This document shows positions 48,092-57,053 of a stretch of DNA of 64,000 bases, one piece after another. The first letter of the stretch is position 1; every line of letters begins with the position of its first letter. The translations under genes and the position numbers were made by a program. The stretch is taken from the NCBI RefSeq assembly GCF_030812215.1, contig NZ_JAUSSG010000003.1:62001-126000 (forward strand), written 5' to 3'. This DNA is from Variovorax boronicumulans (GTDB taxonomy: Bacteria; Pseudomonadota; Gammaproteobacteria; Burkholderiales; Burkholderiaceae_C). The notes below the pieces were generated by a model. That model saw only the letters and a list, made by a program, of their open reading frames with translations, was not told the origin of the DNA and did no database searches.

Positions 48092-48409
48092 GTGGACACC
48101 TTCTTCCTCATGATGTTCGGGCCCGTCGCGGCTGCGGTGGTGGCGTTGGTCTGGCTGGCCTTCGGCGGCTCGCGGTTCGCGCTGGGCGTCACGCTGCTGC
48201 TGTCGCTGGGCACGCTGCTGTTCCGGGGCTGGATCGCCTGGACTTTGCGCGACGGTCTGTTCGACTTCTTCACGCCGGAATCGACCGGCCTGCCGGCGTG
48301 GCAAAAATTCTGGGCCCGCTTCTGGCTCGAACCACTGATCTGGTGTGCCTTTGCTCTGGCAACGCTGGGGCTGTTTCGCTGGCGCCGTCGCCGGGCCGGC
48401 GCCGCCTGA
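48092..48409 (+). CDS. Small integral membrane protein, unknown
   Basis: The 105-residue protein has three hydrophobic segments (about 3-24, 29-47 and 80-98) and a basic C-terminus (RWRRRRAG). I do not recognise a family. The start is a GTG with a weak ribosome-binding site; an ATG seven codons later (48,110) is an alternative. It lies in a 600-nt interval between metG and the dehydrogenase gene and could be a spurious reading, though its composition looks membrane-like. Confidence 0.5.
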   Translation: MDTFFLMMFGPVAAAVVALVWLAFGGSRFALGVTLLLSLGTLLFRGWIAWTLRDGLFDFFTPESTGLPAWQKFWARFWLEPLIWCAFALATLGLFRWRRRRAGAA

Positions 48410-48480
48410 TCCGCGCCGCTATGCTTCAAGCCCATGCCGTGCCCGCGGTGCCCCCGATTTGACGTGAGAGAGAACTGCCC

Positions 48481-49512
48481 ATGACCACCCCCATTCCCGC
48501 AACCCTCATCCCCGGCGATGGCATCGGCCCCGAAATCGTCGACGCCACCCTCGCCGCGCTCGATGCGCTGAAGGCGCCCTTCACCTGGGACACGCAGATC
48601 GCAGGCCTCGGCGGCGTCAAGGCCTCGGGCGATCCGCTGCCCAAGGCCACGCTGGACAGCATCCGCACCACCCGTCTCGCGCTCAAGGGCCCGCTTGAAA
48701 CACCTTCGGGCGGCGGCTACCGCTCGTCGAACGTGCGGCTGCGGGAAGAATTCCAGCTCTACGCCAACCTGCGCCCCGCGCGCACCATCATTCCGGGCGG
48801 CCGCTTCGAGAAGATCGACCTGATGATCGTGCGCGAGAACCTCGAGGGCCTGTACATCGGCCACGAGCACTACGTGCGCATCGACGGCGACCCGCATGCC
48901 GTGGGCATGGCCACCGGCATCAACACGCGGCAGGGCTGCCGCCGGGTGCTCGAGTACGCGTTCGAGACCGCCATCGCCACCGGCCGCAAGAAGGTCACGC
49001 TGGTGCACAAGGCGAACATCATGAAGGTGCTGACCGGCCTGTTCCTGGAGACCGGCGAGCAGCTCTACGCGGAAAAGTACAAGGGCAAGTTCGAGCTCGA
49101 CTCGATCATCGTGGACGCCTGCGCGATGAAGCTGGTGCTCAACCCCTGGCAGTTCGACATGCTGGTGACGACCAACCTGTTCGGCGACATCCTCTCGGAC
49201 CTCGTGGCCGGCCTCGTCGGCGGCCTGGGCATGGCGCCGGGCGCCAACATCGGCACCGACGCGGCGATCTTCGAAGCGGTGCACGGCTCGGCGCCCGACA
49301 TCGCCGGCAAGGGCATCGCCAACCCCACCGCGCTGTTGTTGGCCGCCGCCATGATGCTCGACCACACGAAGATGCCCGAGCTGGCCACGCGCCTGCGCAC
49401 GGCCATCGACCAGACGTTGAACATCGACAACGTGCGCACCGGGGACCTGGGTGGCACGGCGAACACCGCTGCGTTCACGAAGGCGCTGGTCAGCCGCATC
49501 AACGGCGGTTGA
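48481..49512 (+). CDS. Isocitrate/isopropylmalate-family dehydrogenase (NAD-dependent isocitrate dehydrogenase type)
   Basis: The 343-residue protein contains IPGDGIGPEIV (about 10-20), the substrate-binding Arg residues in LYANLRPART and VRENLEGLYIGHEH (about 116-129), the catalytic Lys in LVHKANIMKVLTG and the signature MLVTTNLFGDILSDLVAGLV (about 222-241). FEAVHGSAPDIAGKGIANP follows. GLYIGHEH with short length resembles homoisocitrate/NAD-isocitrate dehydrogenases more than the long NADP Icd. Substrate choice (isocitrate versus a related 2-hydroxyacid) is not certain. Confidence 0.9.
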   Translation: MTTPIPATLIPGDGIGPEIVDATLAALDALKAPFTWDTQIAGLGGVKASGDPLPKATLDSIRTTRLALKGPLETPSGGGYRSSNVRLREEFQLYANLRPARTIIPGGRFEKIDLMIVRENLEGLYIGHEHYVRIDGDPHAVGMATGINTRQGCRRVLEYAFETAIATGRKKVTLVHKANIMKVLTGLFLETGEQLYAEKYKGKFELDSIIVDACAMKLVLNPWQFDMLVTTNLFGDILSDLVAGLVGGLGMAPGANIGTDAAIFEAVHGSAPDIAGKGIANPTALLLAAAMMLDHTKMPELATRLRTAIDQTLNIDNVRTGDLGGTANTAAFTKALVSRINGG

Positions 49513-49538
49513 TCCGACCGCAGGCGCAAGGCGTGGCC

Positions 49539-50246
49539 GTGAGAAAGCTTCTGCTTCTGTTGGCCGTCGTCCTTGCGAGCTGCGCGTCCGTGGCGGCGGA
49601 CCCGCGCTATACGGTCGTGAAGGTCGACCTTCGCGCCGAGAAGCTCGCGCTGTTCCTGAATGACGAAACCGGCGTCGCGTTCAAGCGTTTCGACCGGCTG
49701 GATGCCTGGCTGAAGGCGCACGGCAGGCAGCTTCTCTTCGCGGTCAACGCCGGCATGTACCACGCGGATTTCTCTCCAGTCGGGCTCTTCGTGCGCGATG
49801 GCCGCGAAGAGGCGCCGCTCAACCTCGCGAGCGGCACCGGCAACTTCTTCCTGAAGCCGAATGGCGTGTTCCTCGTCACCGACGACGGGCCCCGCGTGAT
49901 CGAGTCTTCGGAGTACCCGGCATTCGCCAGGCGCAGCGGCGTGCGCCTTGCCACGCAATCCGGCCCGCTGCTGCTGCGCCATGGCGCGCTGCACCCGGCG
50001 CTCATCCCGAATTCGGACTCGCGCAAGATCCGCAACGGCGTCTGCGCGTCGGGCCACACGGCGATCTTCGTGATGAGCGAGACGCCTGTGAACTTCCACG
50101 ATTTCGCGCTCTACTTCCGCGACGTGCTGCACTGTCGGGATGCCCTCTACCTGGACGGCACCGTCTCTGCGCTGTATTCGAAGGCATTGGGGCGCAGCGA
50201 TTTCGTGCGCGAGTTGGGGCCGATACTCGGCGTGGTGTCGCCATGA
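49539..50246 (+). CDS. NAGPA-domain (phosphodiester glycosidase-like) lipoprotein
   Basis: The 235-residue exported protein has an N-terminal signal MRKLLLLLAVVLASC with a possible lipobox LASC (Cys15) and an NAGPA/DUF2233 domain related to N-acetylglucosamine-1-phosphodiester alpha-N-acetylglucosaminidase. Motifs are FAVNAGMYHADFSPVGLFV (about 67-85), RSGVRLATQSGPLLL, IRNGVCASG and YLDGTVSALYSK (about 203-214). The GTG at 49,539 was chosen because the signal peptide starts there; an upstream TTG would precede it. It follows the dehydrogenase gene closely. Confidence 0.85.
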   Translation: MRKLLLLLAVVLASCASVAADPRYTVVKVDLRAEKLALFLNDETGVAFKRFDRLDAWLKAHGRQLLFAVNAGMYHADFSPVGLFVRDGREEAPLNLASGTGNFFLKPNGVFLVTDDGPRVIESSEYPAFARRSGVRLATQSGPLLLRHGALHPALIPNSDSRKIRNGVCASGHTAIFVMSETPVNFHDFALYFRDVLHCRDALYLDGTVSALYSKALGRSDFVRELGPILGVVSP

Positions 50247-50296
50247 ACCCGTCGGCGGCCCCTTGTGTTTTCACTTTCGAATCCTGCCTCTGAGCC

Positions 50297-50983
50297 ATGT
50301 CCACACCGCTGCCCATCCTGTCCCTTCTTGAAACCCGCGTGCTCGGCGTGCTCGCCGAAAAGCAGCGCACCGTGCCCGACAGCTATCCGCTCACGCTCAA
50401 TTCGCTGGTCTCGGGCTGCAACCAGAAGACCAGCCGCAACCCGGTGCTCGAACTCACCGAGTCGCAGATCCAGTCGGCCATCGACAGCCTGAAGGGCTAC
50501 AGCCTCGTCGCGGAAAGCAGCGGTGGACGCGCGTTCCGCTACGAGCACAACATCGACCGCGTGCTGCGCATTCCCTCGCAGTCGGTGATCCTGCTCACCG
50601 TGCTGATGCTGCGCGGCCCGCAAACGGCCGGCGAACTGCGCATTGCCTGCGACCGCATGCACAACTTCGCGGACATCTCCTCGGTGGAAGGCTTTCTCGA
50701 GGAGCTCGCCGAACGGCCGGCTGGTGCGCTGGTGGTGAAGCTGGCGCGGCTGCCCGGCGCGCGCGAAAGCCGTTGGGCGCATCTATTGAGCGGCCAGCCG
50801 GCGGAAGAGGCAGCGGGCCCGGCCGGTGCATCGGGCGACGGGGCGTATGCCTCGCACGACGCATCGCTCGGCGAAGTCGCGGCGCTGAAGGCCAACGTGG
50901 CGCGGCTCGAAGCCGAGCTGGCGTCGCTGAAGGCGCTGGTGGGGCGGGTGTGTTCGGAGCTTGGGATTTCCGACGCGGGTTGA
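50297..50983 (+). CDS. YceH-family (DUF480/UPF0502) protein
   Basis: The 228-residue protein consists of two winged-helix DUF480 units. LSLLETRVLGVLAEKQRTVP (about 9-28), SYPLTLNSLVSGCNQKTSRN (about 30-49) and VILLTVLMLRGPQTAGELR (about 96-114) are the family signatures. The C-terminal 60 residues include a coiled-coil stretch (VAALKANVARLEAELASLKA). A role in gene regulation is suggested by the fold but not shown. Confidence 0.92.
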   Translation: MSTPLPILSLLETRVLGVLAEKQRTVPDSYPLTLNSLVSGCNQKTSRNPVLELTESQIQSAIDSLKGYSLVAESSGGRAFRYEHNIDRVLRIPSQSVILLTVLMLRGPQTAGELRIACDRMHNFADISSVEGFLEELAERPAGALVVKLARLPGARESRWAHLLSGQPAEEAAGPAGASGDGAYASHDASLGEVAALKANVARLEAELASLKALVGRVCSELGISDAG

Positions 50984-51032
50984 CTGTGACGGTTTTGCGT
51001 TTGCGTCTGACCTGCGTTATCTTGCCTCGCAC

Positions 51033-51275
51033 ATGAAGCCTCCGGTTTCTCTCATCCTCACCTGCCTGGCGGTTTTCCTTGCCATGGGCGTCGGGCTCAT
51101 CGTGATCTCACTGGCCATTGCGGCCGTGCTGCCCCGCGGTCACCGAATGGGCGACCACCTGCGCGAATTTGCGGGACGAGTGCCGCTGTTCATGCTCGGC
51201 GGCTTCTCGCGGCTGAGTGGCCTCATTCCGCTGGCCATCATCCTGACCGTGATCGTGGCTTGGATCTTCCTGTGA
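51033..51275 (+). CDS. Small two-helix membrane protein
   Basis: The 80-residue protein has two hydrophobic helices (about 6-32 and 61-80) joined by a basic, polar loop (PRGHRMGDHLREFAGRVP). No family was recognised. It overlaps the next gene by 4 nt (GTGA), so the two are probably co-translated. The ATG at 51,033 was chosen because the upstream 24 codons lack membrane character. Confidence 0.65.
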   Translation: MKPPVSLILTCLAVFLAMGVGLIVISLAIAAVLPRGHRMGDHLREFAGRVPLFMLGGFSRLSGLIPLAIILTVIVAWIFL

Positions 51276-51628
51276 AGTCCGACTGCCCGCATTGCAAGAA
51301 GCCCGGTATCACCGGTTTCGCCAAGCGCTGGTCCAACCGCGCCGCGCCCGCGACGTGCGAAGCCTGCGGTGGTCTTTGCCATGTGCTGGCAAGCACGTCC
51401 AGCGGCATCTGGGCGGCAGGCGTCCTGATCGTCCTGGTAGCGCTGATCGCCGCCATCGGCCTGCATTCGGCCTGGCTCTTCTCGAGCGGGCTGGTGCTTG
51501 CCATCGCCTGCAACCTGCGCGCATGGAAGCGCGCGAGGCTGTGGCCGATTTCCAAGGAGAGCGCGGCCCATGCAACGACCGCGAACTGGTTCGTCACGGG
51601 CATCGCGGTGCTTCTCGGGCTTTCCTGA
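51272..51628 (+). CDS. Zinc-ribbon membrane protein, unknown
   Basis: The 118-residue protein has an N-terminal zinc ribbon with two CxxC pairs (CPHCKK about 5-8, CEACGG about 29-32), followed by two closely spaced membrane helices (about 45-65 and 67-82), a basic segment and a C-terminal hydrophobic helix. The family was not recognised. It starts GTG, coupled to the upstream small membrane protein. Confidence 0.72.
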   Translation: MKSDCPHCKKPGITGFAKRWSNRAAPATCEACGGLCHVLASTSSGIWAAGVLIVLVALIAAIGLHSAWLFSSGLVLAIACNLRAWKRARLWPISKESAAHATTANWFVTGIAVLLGLS

Positions 51629-51629
51629 C

Positions 51630-51645
51630 GCGCGCGTCTGCGCGC
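51630..51645. terminator. Short GC hairpin between convergent genes
   Basis: A perfect GCGCGC-GTCT-GCGCGC stem-loop lies directly between the zinc-ribbon gene stop and the Lrp gene stop. It has no U tract, so it may be a weak or Rho-assisted terminator. Confidence 0.45.
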
Positions 51646-51648
51646 TGC

Positions 51649-52134
51649 CTATCCCATCGGTTCCGACCGCACCGGCACATCCAGGCTGACCTTCACCGGG
51701 TCCATCGTCACCAGCGTGCGAAAGCGCTTCACGTTGTTGCTCTGGAAGAAAAGCTGCCGGCTCAGCGCGGTGTACTGGGCCATGTCCTGCACCACGAGGA
51801 TGAGGATGAAGTCCCACTCGCCTGTCACGTAGTAGCACTGCTGCACCTGCGGGCAGGCCCTGAAGCTTTGTTTCATCGCATCGAGCAGGTCGATGCGCTC
51901 GCTCTCGACTTCCACCTCGGCCACGATGGACAGCGGGTGGCCCAGCGCGGCGGGAGCCAGCACCGCGCCGTAGCGTCGGATCACGCCGTCGTCGCGCATG
52001 CGCTTGAGCCGCCGGTTCACGGCGGCCGTCGACAGGTGGATGCGTTCGCCCAGCTCGCTTTGCGACATGCGGCTGTCGACCTGGATCAGCTCCAGCAGGC
52101 GAAGGTCGATGGCATCGAGAGGGGAGGAGGTCAT
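51649..52134 (-). CDS. Lrp/AsnC-family transcriptional regulator
   Basis: The 161-residue regulator has an N-terminal helix-turn-helix (about 7-55: DLRLLELIQVDSRMSQSELG, STAAVNRRLKRMRDDGVI) and an RAM effector-binding domain (about 75-155: YYVTGEWDFILILVVQDMAQ). Effectors in this family are usually amino acids. It is divergent from an M20 amidohydrolase and the diaminopropionate lyase genes, which it probably controls through the inverted ACGCAA/TTGCGT repeats in between. Confidence 0.95.
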   Translation of the reverse strand: MTSSPLDAIDLRLLELIQVDSRMSQSELGERIHLSTAAVNRRLKRMRDDGVIRRYGAVLAPAALGHPLSIVAEVEVESERIDLLDAMKQSFRACPQVQQCYYVTGEWDFILILVVQDMAQYTALSRQLFFQSNNVKRFRTLVTMDPVKVSLDVPVRSEPMG

Positions 52135-52145
52135 GCAGGCCGTGT

Positions 52146-52182
52146 ACGCAAAAACGTTGCGTCGAAGGGCCCGATTTTGCGT
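52146..52182. promoter_or_regulatory. Candidate Lrp-type operator (ACGCAA / TTGCGT inverted repeats)
   Basis: Three half-sites lie in the 82-nt divergent region: ACGCAAAA (52,146-52,153), TTGCGT (52,157-52,162) and TTTTGCGT (52,175-52,182). The outer pair is a perfect 8-bp inverted repeat, and ACGCAA with the inner TTGCGT makes a 17-bp dyad. They are placed where an Lrp-family autoregulator would bind. Inference. Confidence 0.55.
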
Positions 52183-52216
52183 GCCTGTATCGCGGCATTG
52201 TCAATAGCATCTCGCC

Positions 52217-53386
52217 ATGAAATTCCCCGACGAACCCTTGCGCGACCAGCTCTCGGGCTGGCGCCGCCAGTTGCATGCGATGCCCGAGACCGGCTTCGAG
52301 GAGGCGAAGACCTCGGCCTTCGTCGCCAGCGTGCTGAAGGCGCTGGGCCTGGAGGTGCATGAGGGCATCGGCGGCACCGGGCTCGTCGCGAACCTGAAGG
52401 TGGGCAATGGCAAGGGCGTGATCGGCCTGCGCGCCGAGATGGACGCGCTGAACATCGCCGAGGTGCCGGCCGACCGCGCCTACGCCTCGGCCACGCCCGG
52501 AAAGATGCACGCCTGCGGCCATGACGGCCACATGTCGATCGTGCTGGGTGCGGCGCGCCTGCTGCGGGAAAGGCAGGATTTCGACGGCACCGTGCGCTTC
52601 ATCTTCCAGCCGGCCGAAGAACACGGCCGGGGTGCGAAAGCCATGATGGACGACGGCCTCTTCGCGCGCTTTCCGGTCGATGAGATCTACGGCCTGCACA
52701 ACATGCCCGGCATGCGAGCGGGCACGATTTCGACGCGCACGGGCGGCCTCATGGCGAGCGAGGACAACTTCGTCATCCACGTGAAGGGCCGTGGCACGCA
52801 CGCCGCGCGGCCGCACATGGGCGTCGATCCGATCGTCATCGGCGCGCAGATCGTGCTCGCGCTGCAGACCATCGTCTCGCGCACGCTGGACCCGGGTGCG
52901 CAGGCGGTGGTCTCGTGCACCGAGTTCATCACCGACGGCATCCGCAACGCGATTCCCTCGAACGTGGTCATCAAAGGCGACACGCGCAGCTACGACCCCG
53001 AGGTGCAGAAGATGCTGGCGGCGCGCATGCGCGAGATCAGCGAGGGCATCTGCCGCATGCACGGCGCCGGATGCGACTTCAGCTACACGCACGAGTTCGC
53101 GCCCACGGTGAACTGGGCCGAATGCATGCCTGTCGCGGTGGCGGCGGCCACGGCCGTGGTGGGGGCGGAGAACGTCGATGCCAACGTGGCGCCGATGATG
53201 ATTTCGGAGGACTTCGGCGCGTTCCTCAAGGTGGTGCCGGGCGCCTTCGTGTTCCTGGGCAACGGCGCCGAGGGCGCACCCGGCAGCACGCCGCTGCACA
53301 ACGGCAGCTACGACTTCAACGACGAGGTGCTCGCGACGGGCGCCCGCTATTTCGCGGAAATCGTCCGCCTGCGCCTTCCGCGCTGA
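52217..53386 (+). CDS. M20-family amidohydrolase (hippurate/N-acyl amino acid hydrolase type)
   Basis: The 389-residue metallohydrolase has metal-binding residues in MHACGHDGHMSIVLGAA (about 96-112), EEHGRGAKAMMDDG (about 135-148) and LHNMPG (about 160), the dimerisation/insertion domain at about 185-290, and a C-terminal His in PLHNGSYDFND. Such enzymes release free amino acids from N-acyl or N-aroyl amides. It lies 34 nt upstream of diaminopropionate ammonia-lyase and opposite an Lrp regulator, so its substrate may be an N-acylated diamino acid. This is inference. Confidence 0.93.
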   Translation: MKFPDEPLRDQLSGWRRQLHAMPETGFEEAKTSAFVASVLKALGLEVHEGIGGTGLVANLKVGNGKGVIGLRAEMDALNIAEVPADRAYASATPGKMHACGHDGHMSIVLGAARLLRERQDFDGTVRFIFQPAEEHGRGAKAMMDDGLFARFPVDEIYGLHNMPGMRAGTISTRTGGLMASEDNFVIHVKGRGTHAARPHMGVDPIVIGAQIVLALQTIVSRTLDPGAQAVVSCTEFITDGIRNAIPSNVVIKGDTRSYDPEVQKMLAARMREISEGICRMHGAGCDFSYTHEFAPTVNWAECMPVAVAAATAVVGAENVDANVAPMMISEDFGAFLKVVPGAFVFLGNGAEGAPGSTPLHNGSYDFNDEVLATGARYFAEIVRLRLPR

Positions 53387-53420
53387 CCGACAAGACAACC
53401 CACTTTTTTCTTTCTGCCCC

Positions 53421-54626
53421 ATGCTGGTCATCAACAAGAACGCCACCCGCGGCGCCTACCCCGGCGAGCTTCGCGACATCCTCAGCATTGCCGAGGCGAG
53501 GCGCACGCGCGCCTGGCTCTCGCGCTGGTCGCAGCTCGCGCCCGAACCCACGCCGCTCTGGCACCTGCCCGATTTGGCGGAAGAACTGGGCGTGGCCGGC
53601 ATCTTCGTGAAGGACGAATCGAAGCGCTCGTCGCTCGGCAGCTTCAAGGCACTCGGCGCGCCGGCTGCGCTGGTGCGGCTCGTCCTGCGGGCCCACGCCG
53701 CATGGGACCCGGTGGCGGTGCTGCGCGGCGCGCATGCGGCGGAACTGCAGTCGCTGGTCGTCATCAGCGCCACCGACGGCAACCACGGGCGCGCGCTTGC
53801 GGCCGCGGCGCAAAGCATCGGCGTGCGCTGCGTGATCGTGTTGCACAGGCATGTGAGCGTGGAGCGCGAAGCCGCCATCGCGGCTTTGGGCGCGGAGATC
53901 GTGCGCATCGAGGGCAACTACGACGCCTCGGTCGCGCACGCGGCCGCGCTGGCGCAGGAGAACGGCTGGCAGGTGGTTTCGGACACCTCCTATGCCGGCT
54001 ACGAAGACATTCCGCGCGATGTGATGCAGGGCTACGCCATCCTGGCCGACGAGGTGATGGCGCAGCAGGAGGGCACGGCGATGTTCTCGCACGTGATCCT
54101 GCAGGGCGGCGTCGGCGGGCTGGCTGCAGGCGTCGCGAGCTACCTGTGGGAGCAGTACGGCGAGCAGCGGCCGACCCTCATCGTCGTCGAGCCGCGCCAG
54201 GCCGATTGCCTGCTGCAGAGCGCGATCAACGGCCATGCATCGAATGCCACCGGCAGTGTCGATTCGGTGATGGCCGGCCTCGCTTGCGGGGAAACATCGC
54301 CGCTGGCCTGGCGTTTCCTCGCGCCATCGGTCGATGCCTTCCTCACCATCGAGGACGGCGATGCGGTCGAGGCGATGCGCCTGCTGGCGCGAGGCTCGGC
54401 GCACGACAGCCCCATCGTGAGCGGCGAATCGGGCGCGGCGGGTATCGCGGCGCTGCGTGTGCTTACGCTGTCGGACGACCTCTGGCGAAAGGTGCGCCTC
54501 GACGTGCGCTCGAAGGTGCTGCTGATCAGCACCGAAGGTGCGACCGCACCCTCGGTGTACCGCGATCTCGTCGGAATGGACGCGGACGAAGTCCTGCGCA
54601 GGCAGGGCGCGACGGCGCGGCTCTAG
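53421..54626 (+). CDS. dpaL: Diaminopropionate ammonia-lyase
   Basis: The 401-residue PLP enzyme splits 2,3-diaminopropionate to pyruvate and ammonia. The Schiff-base Lys76 lies in KDESKRSSLGSFKALGAPAA (about 65-84), and SATDGNHGRALAAAAQSIG (about 116-134), VSDTSYAGYEDIP and GGVGGLAAGVASY (about 232-244) are the family motifs. SGESGAAGIAALR near 333 matches the C-terminal PLP-phosphate region. It is downstream of the M20 amidohydrolase and probably on the same transcript. Confidence 0.93.
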   Translation: MLVINKNATRGAYPGELRDILSIAEARRTRAWLSRWSQLAPEPTPLWHLPDLAEELGVAGIFVKDESKRSSLGSFKALGAPAALVRLVLRAHAAWDPVAVLRGAHAAELQSLVVISATDGNHGRALAAAAQSIGVRCVIVLHRHVSVEREAAIAALGAEIVRIEGNYDASVAHAAALAQENGWQVVSDTSYAGYEDIPRDVMQGYAILADEVMAQQEGTAMFSHVILQGGVGGLAAGVASYLWEQYGEQRPTLIVVEPRQADCLLQSAINGHASNATGSVDSVMAGLACGETSPLAWRFLAPSVDAFLTIEDGDAVEAMRLLARGSAHDSPIVSGESGAAGIAALRVLTLSDDLWRKVRLDVRSKVLLISTEGATAPSVYRDLVGMDADEVLRRQGATARL

Positions 54627-54627
54627 T

Positions 54628-55821
54628 TCAGGCCGCGTCCCACCCGAAGAAACGCAGCACCTCGTCGCGCTGCTTCATCGCATCGGCCCGACCGAGCGCC
54701 ATCAGCTCGCGCGTGTAGCCCGACTCGAACAGCAGGTAGCTCGCGAGCGCGCCGCCCTTCACGTCGGCCGCGGCCTTCGAGCCGCCCAAGAGGTGCCGCA
54801 CCGCGCCGGGCAGCGAATCGACATGGCGCGCAGCGATCACGTCCAGGCGCTCCGAAGGCGAGATCACCAGCAGGTCGAGCGGGCGCAGCGAGCTCGACGC
54901 GCGCGCCTCCTCGGGAATCAGCCCCAGCGTGTGGTTGATGCGGCGCAGCCGTTCGATGTCCACCGCCAGCGCATCGAGAAAGATGCTCGAGAGCGCGTGG
55001 CCCGCGATCTGCGCCATCGTCGGATAGCCGCTGTGCGTGTTGGGCGCGGTGGTCTCGCGCGGCTCGTGCATGCGGCCCGCGCCGATCACCAGGATGCGCT
55101 GCGCACCGAGGTGGATGGCCGCCGCGATGGGCGCCGACTGGCGCATCGAGCCGTCGCCGAAGTACTCGGTGTGCCCCTGCATCGGCAGCGCGGTCGCCGG
55201 AAACACGAACGGAATCGCCGACGATGCGAGCAGGTGGTGGTGCGTGATGCGGTCGCGCACCGACAGGCGTTGCGAGCGCACCCACGGCTCCATCGGCACC
55301 GCGGCCTCGAAGAAGGTGACGTGCTCGCCCGAGCTGTAGCTCGATGCGGTCACTGCCAGCGCCTGCACGTGGCCCTCTTGCATGAGCTGCGGCAGGCGAT
55401 CGAGCGGCACCATGCGCTGCAGCAGGTCGGCCAGCGGCGCGTTGTCGAGCAGCGACTTGGGCTTGACCCGCATCCAGTTGGCCGCAAAGCGCCCGAAGCC
55501 CAGCAGCATGCGCCAGCGCGCGCCGCTGCCGATGACAGAGAGCGAATCGGCGCGGTACACCTGTTCGGCGCGAAAGCTGCGCCACACCTCGGCGATGTGC
55601 GCCACCACATGGTCGAAGTCGTCCGCGCCGCAGGCCAGCGCCGCGGCATTGATGGCACCGGCCGAGGTGCCGGTGATGACGGGAAAGGGGTTGCCGGTGC
55701 CGGCGGCCGGCCCGGCGGCGCGGCGCATTTCGGCAATGGCTTCGAGTACGCCGACCTGGTAGGCCGCCCGTGCGCCGCCTCCGGTGAGCAGAAGGCCGGT
55801 GGCGGGGCTTGTCTCTGTCAT
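54628..55821 (-). CDS. Patatin-like phospholipase
   Basis: The 397-residue protein has a patatin fold with oxyanion-hole GGGARAAYQVGVLEAI (about 14-29), the nucleophile Ser in GTSAGAIN (about 51-58) and the catalytic Asp in GDGSMRQSAPIAAAI (about 221-235). It probably hydrolyses phospholipid or other lipid esters; there is no signal peptide, so it may act at the inner face of the membrane. A C-terminal domain (about 280-397) lacks a clear name. It is convergent with dpaL. Confidence 0.94.
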   Translation of the reverse strand: MTETSPATGLLLTGGGARAAYQVGVLEAIAEMRRAAGPAAGTGNPFPVITGTSAGAINAAALACGADDFDHVVAHIAEVWRSFRAEQVYRADSLSVIGSGARWRMLLGFGRFAANWMRVKPKSLLDNAPLADLLQRMVPLDRLPQLMQEGHVQALAVTASSYSSGEHVTFFEAAVPMEPWVRSQRLSVRDRITHHHLLASSAIPFVFPATALPMQGHTEYFGDGSMRQSAPIAAAIHLGAQRILVIGAGRMHEPRETTAPNTHSGYPTMAQIAGHALSSIFLDALAVDIERLRRINHTLGLIPEEARASSSLRPLDLLVISPSERLDVIAARHVDSLPGAVRHLLGGSKAAADVKGGALASYLLFESGYTRELMALGRADAMKQRDEVLRFFGWDAA

Positions 55822-55895
55822 CTTGGTTATTGGCAGGCTGGTCGGTGAGGGCTTGGGGAGCGCCTTAGACTACCCGCCATTCAGGAGTTTGATCA

Positions 55896-56987
55896 ATGGC
55901 ACTCACCCCCGAAGGTCTCATGGACGCGCTCAAGAGCGTCACGGACCCCAACACCCACAAAGAATTCGCGGCGACCCGTTCGCTCAAGAACCTCCAGGTT
56001 GCCGATGGCGACGTGTCGTTCGACCTCGAACTCGGCTATCCCGCGAAGAGCCAGCACGCGGCGATCCGCAAGGCGCTGGTGGCGGCGGCCAAGACCGTGC
56101 CGGGCGTGGAGAACGTGTCGGTCAACATCGTCACCAAGGTCATCAGCCATGCGGTGCAGCGCGGCGTGCAGCTGATGCCCAACGTCAAGAACATCATCGC
56201 GGTGGCCTCCGGCAAGGGCGGCGTGGGCAAGAGCACCACGGCGGCCAACCTCGCGCTCGCGCTGGCGGCCGAAGGCGCCACGGTGGGCCTGCTCGACGCC
56301 GACATCTACGGCCCGAGCCAGCCCATGATGATGGGCATCGAGGGCCGGCCCGAGAGCGACGACGGCAAGACCATGGAACCCCTGGAGCGCCACGGCGTGC
56401 AGGTGATGTCCATCGGCTTCCTGGTCGATGCCGACCAGGCCATGATCTGGCGCGGCCCGATGGCCACGCAGGCGCTGGAGCAGCTGCTGCGCCAGACCAA
56501 CTGGAAGGACCTCGACTACCTGATCGTCGACATGCCCCCCGGCACCGGCGACATCCAGCTCACGCTGAGCCAGCGCGTGCCGATGACAGGCGCGGTGATC
56601 GTCACCACGCCGCAGGACATCGCGCTGCTCGACGCCAAGAAGGGCATCAAGATGTTCGAGAAGGTCGGCGTGCCGATCCTGGGCATCGTGGAGAACATGG
56701 CGGTGCACATCTGCTCGAACTGCGGCCATGCCGAGCACATCTTCGGCACCGACGGCGGCAAGAAGATGGCGGCCGAGTACCAGATGGAATACCTCGGCGC
56801 GCTGCCGCTGGACATCAAGATCCGCCTGCAGGCCGACAGCGGTTCGCCCACCGTGGTGGCCGACCCCGACGGCGAGGTGGCCGGCATCTACAAGGCGGTG
56901 GCGCGCCAGGTGGCCGTGGGCATCTCGGAGAAGGCGAAGGACTTTTCGTCGAAATTCCCAACCATCTCGATCAGCAAGAACACCTAG
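55896..56987 (+). CDS. apbC: Fe-S cluster carrier ATPase (Mrp/ApbC)
   Basis: The 363-residue P-loop ATPase carries Fe-S clusters to target proteins. It has an N-terminal MIP18/DUF59 domain (about 1-85), Walker A in ASGKGGVGKSTTAANLALAL (about 104-123), DADIYGPSQP, VDMPPGTGDIQLTLSQ (about 209-224) and the CxxC cluster site in HICSNCGHAEHIFG (about 270-283). It is divergent from the patatin-like gene and followed by the LysR gene. Confidence 0.95.
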   Translation: MALTPEGLMDALKSVTDPNTHKEFAATRSLKNLQVADGDVSFDLELGYPAKSQHAAIRKALVAAAKTVPGVENVSVNIVTKVISHAVQRGVQLMPNVKNIIAVASGKGGVGKSTTAANLALALAAEGATVGLLDADIYGPSQPMMMGIEGRPESDDGKTMEPLERHGVQVMSIGFLVDADQAMIWRGPMATQALEQLLRQTNWKDLDYLIVDMPPGTGDIQLTLSQRVPMTGAVIVTTPQDIALLDAKKGIKMFEKVGVPILGIVENMAVHICSNCGHAEHIFGTDGGKKMAAEYQMEYLGALPLDIKIRLQADSGSPTVVADPDGEVAGIYKAVARQVAVGISEKAKDFSSKFPTISISKNT

Positions 56988-57053
56988 GCGTGGGAGCTCG
57001 CGTTTGATTCGTCGCGTTGCCGTGCCTGACGTTCGCCGTCCGGAGCGCCAGGC

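Noticed and set aside
50270-50290. TTCGAATCC resembling a tRNA T-loop
   Set aside because: No acceptor, D or anticodon stems surround it. It lies in the short gap between two coding genes.
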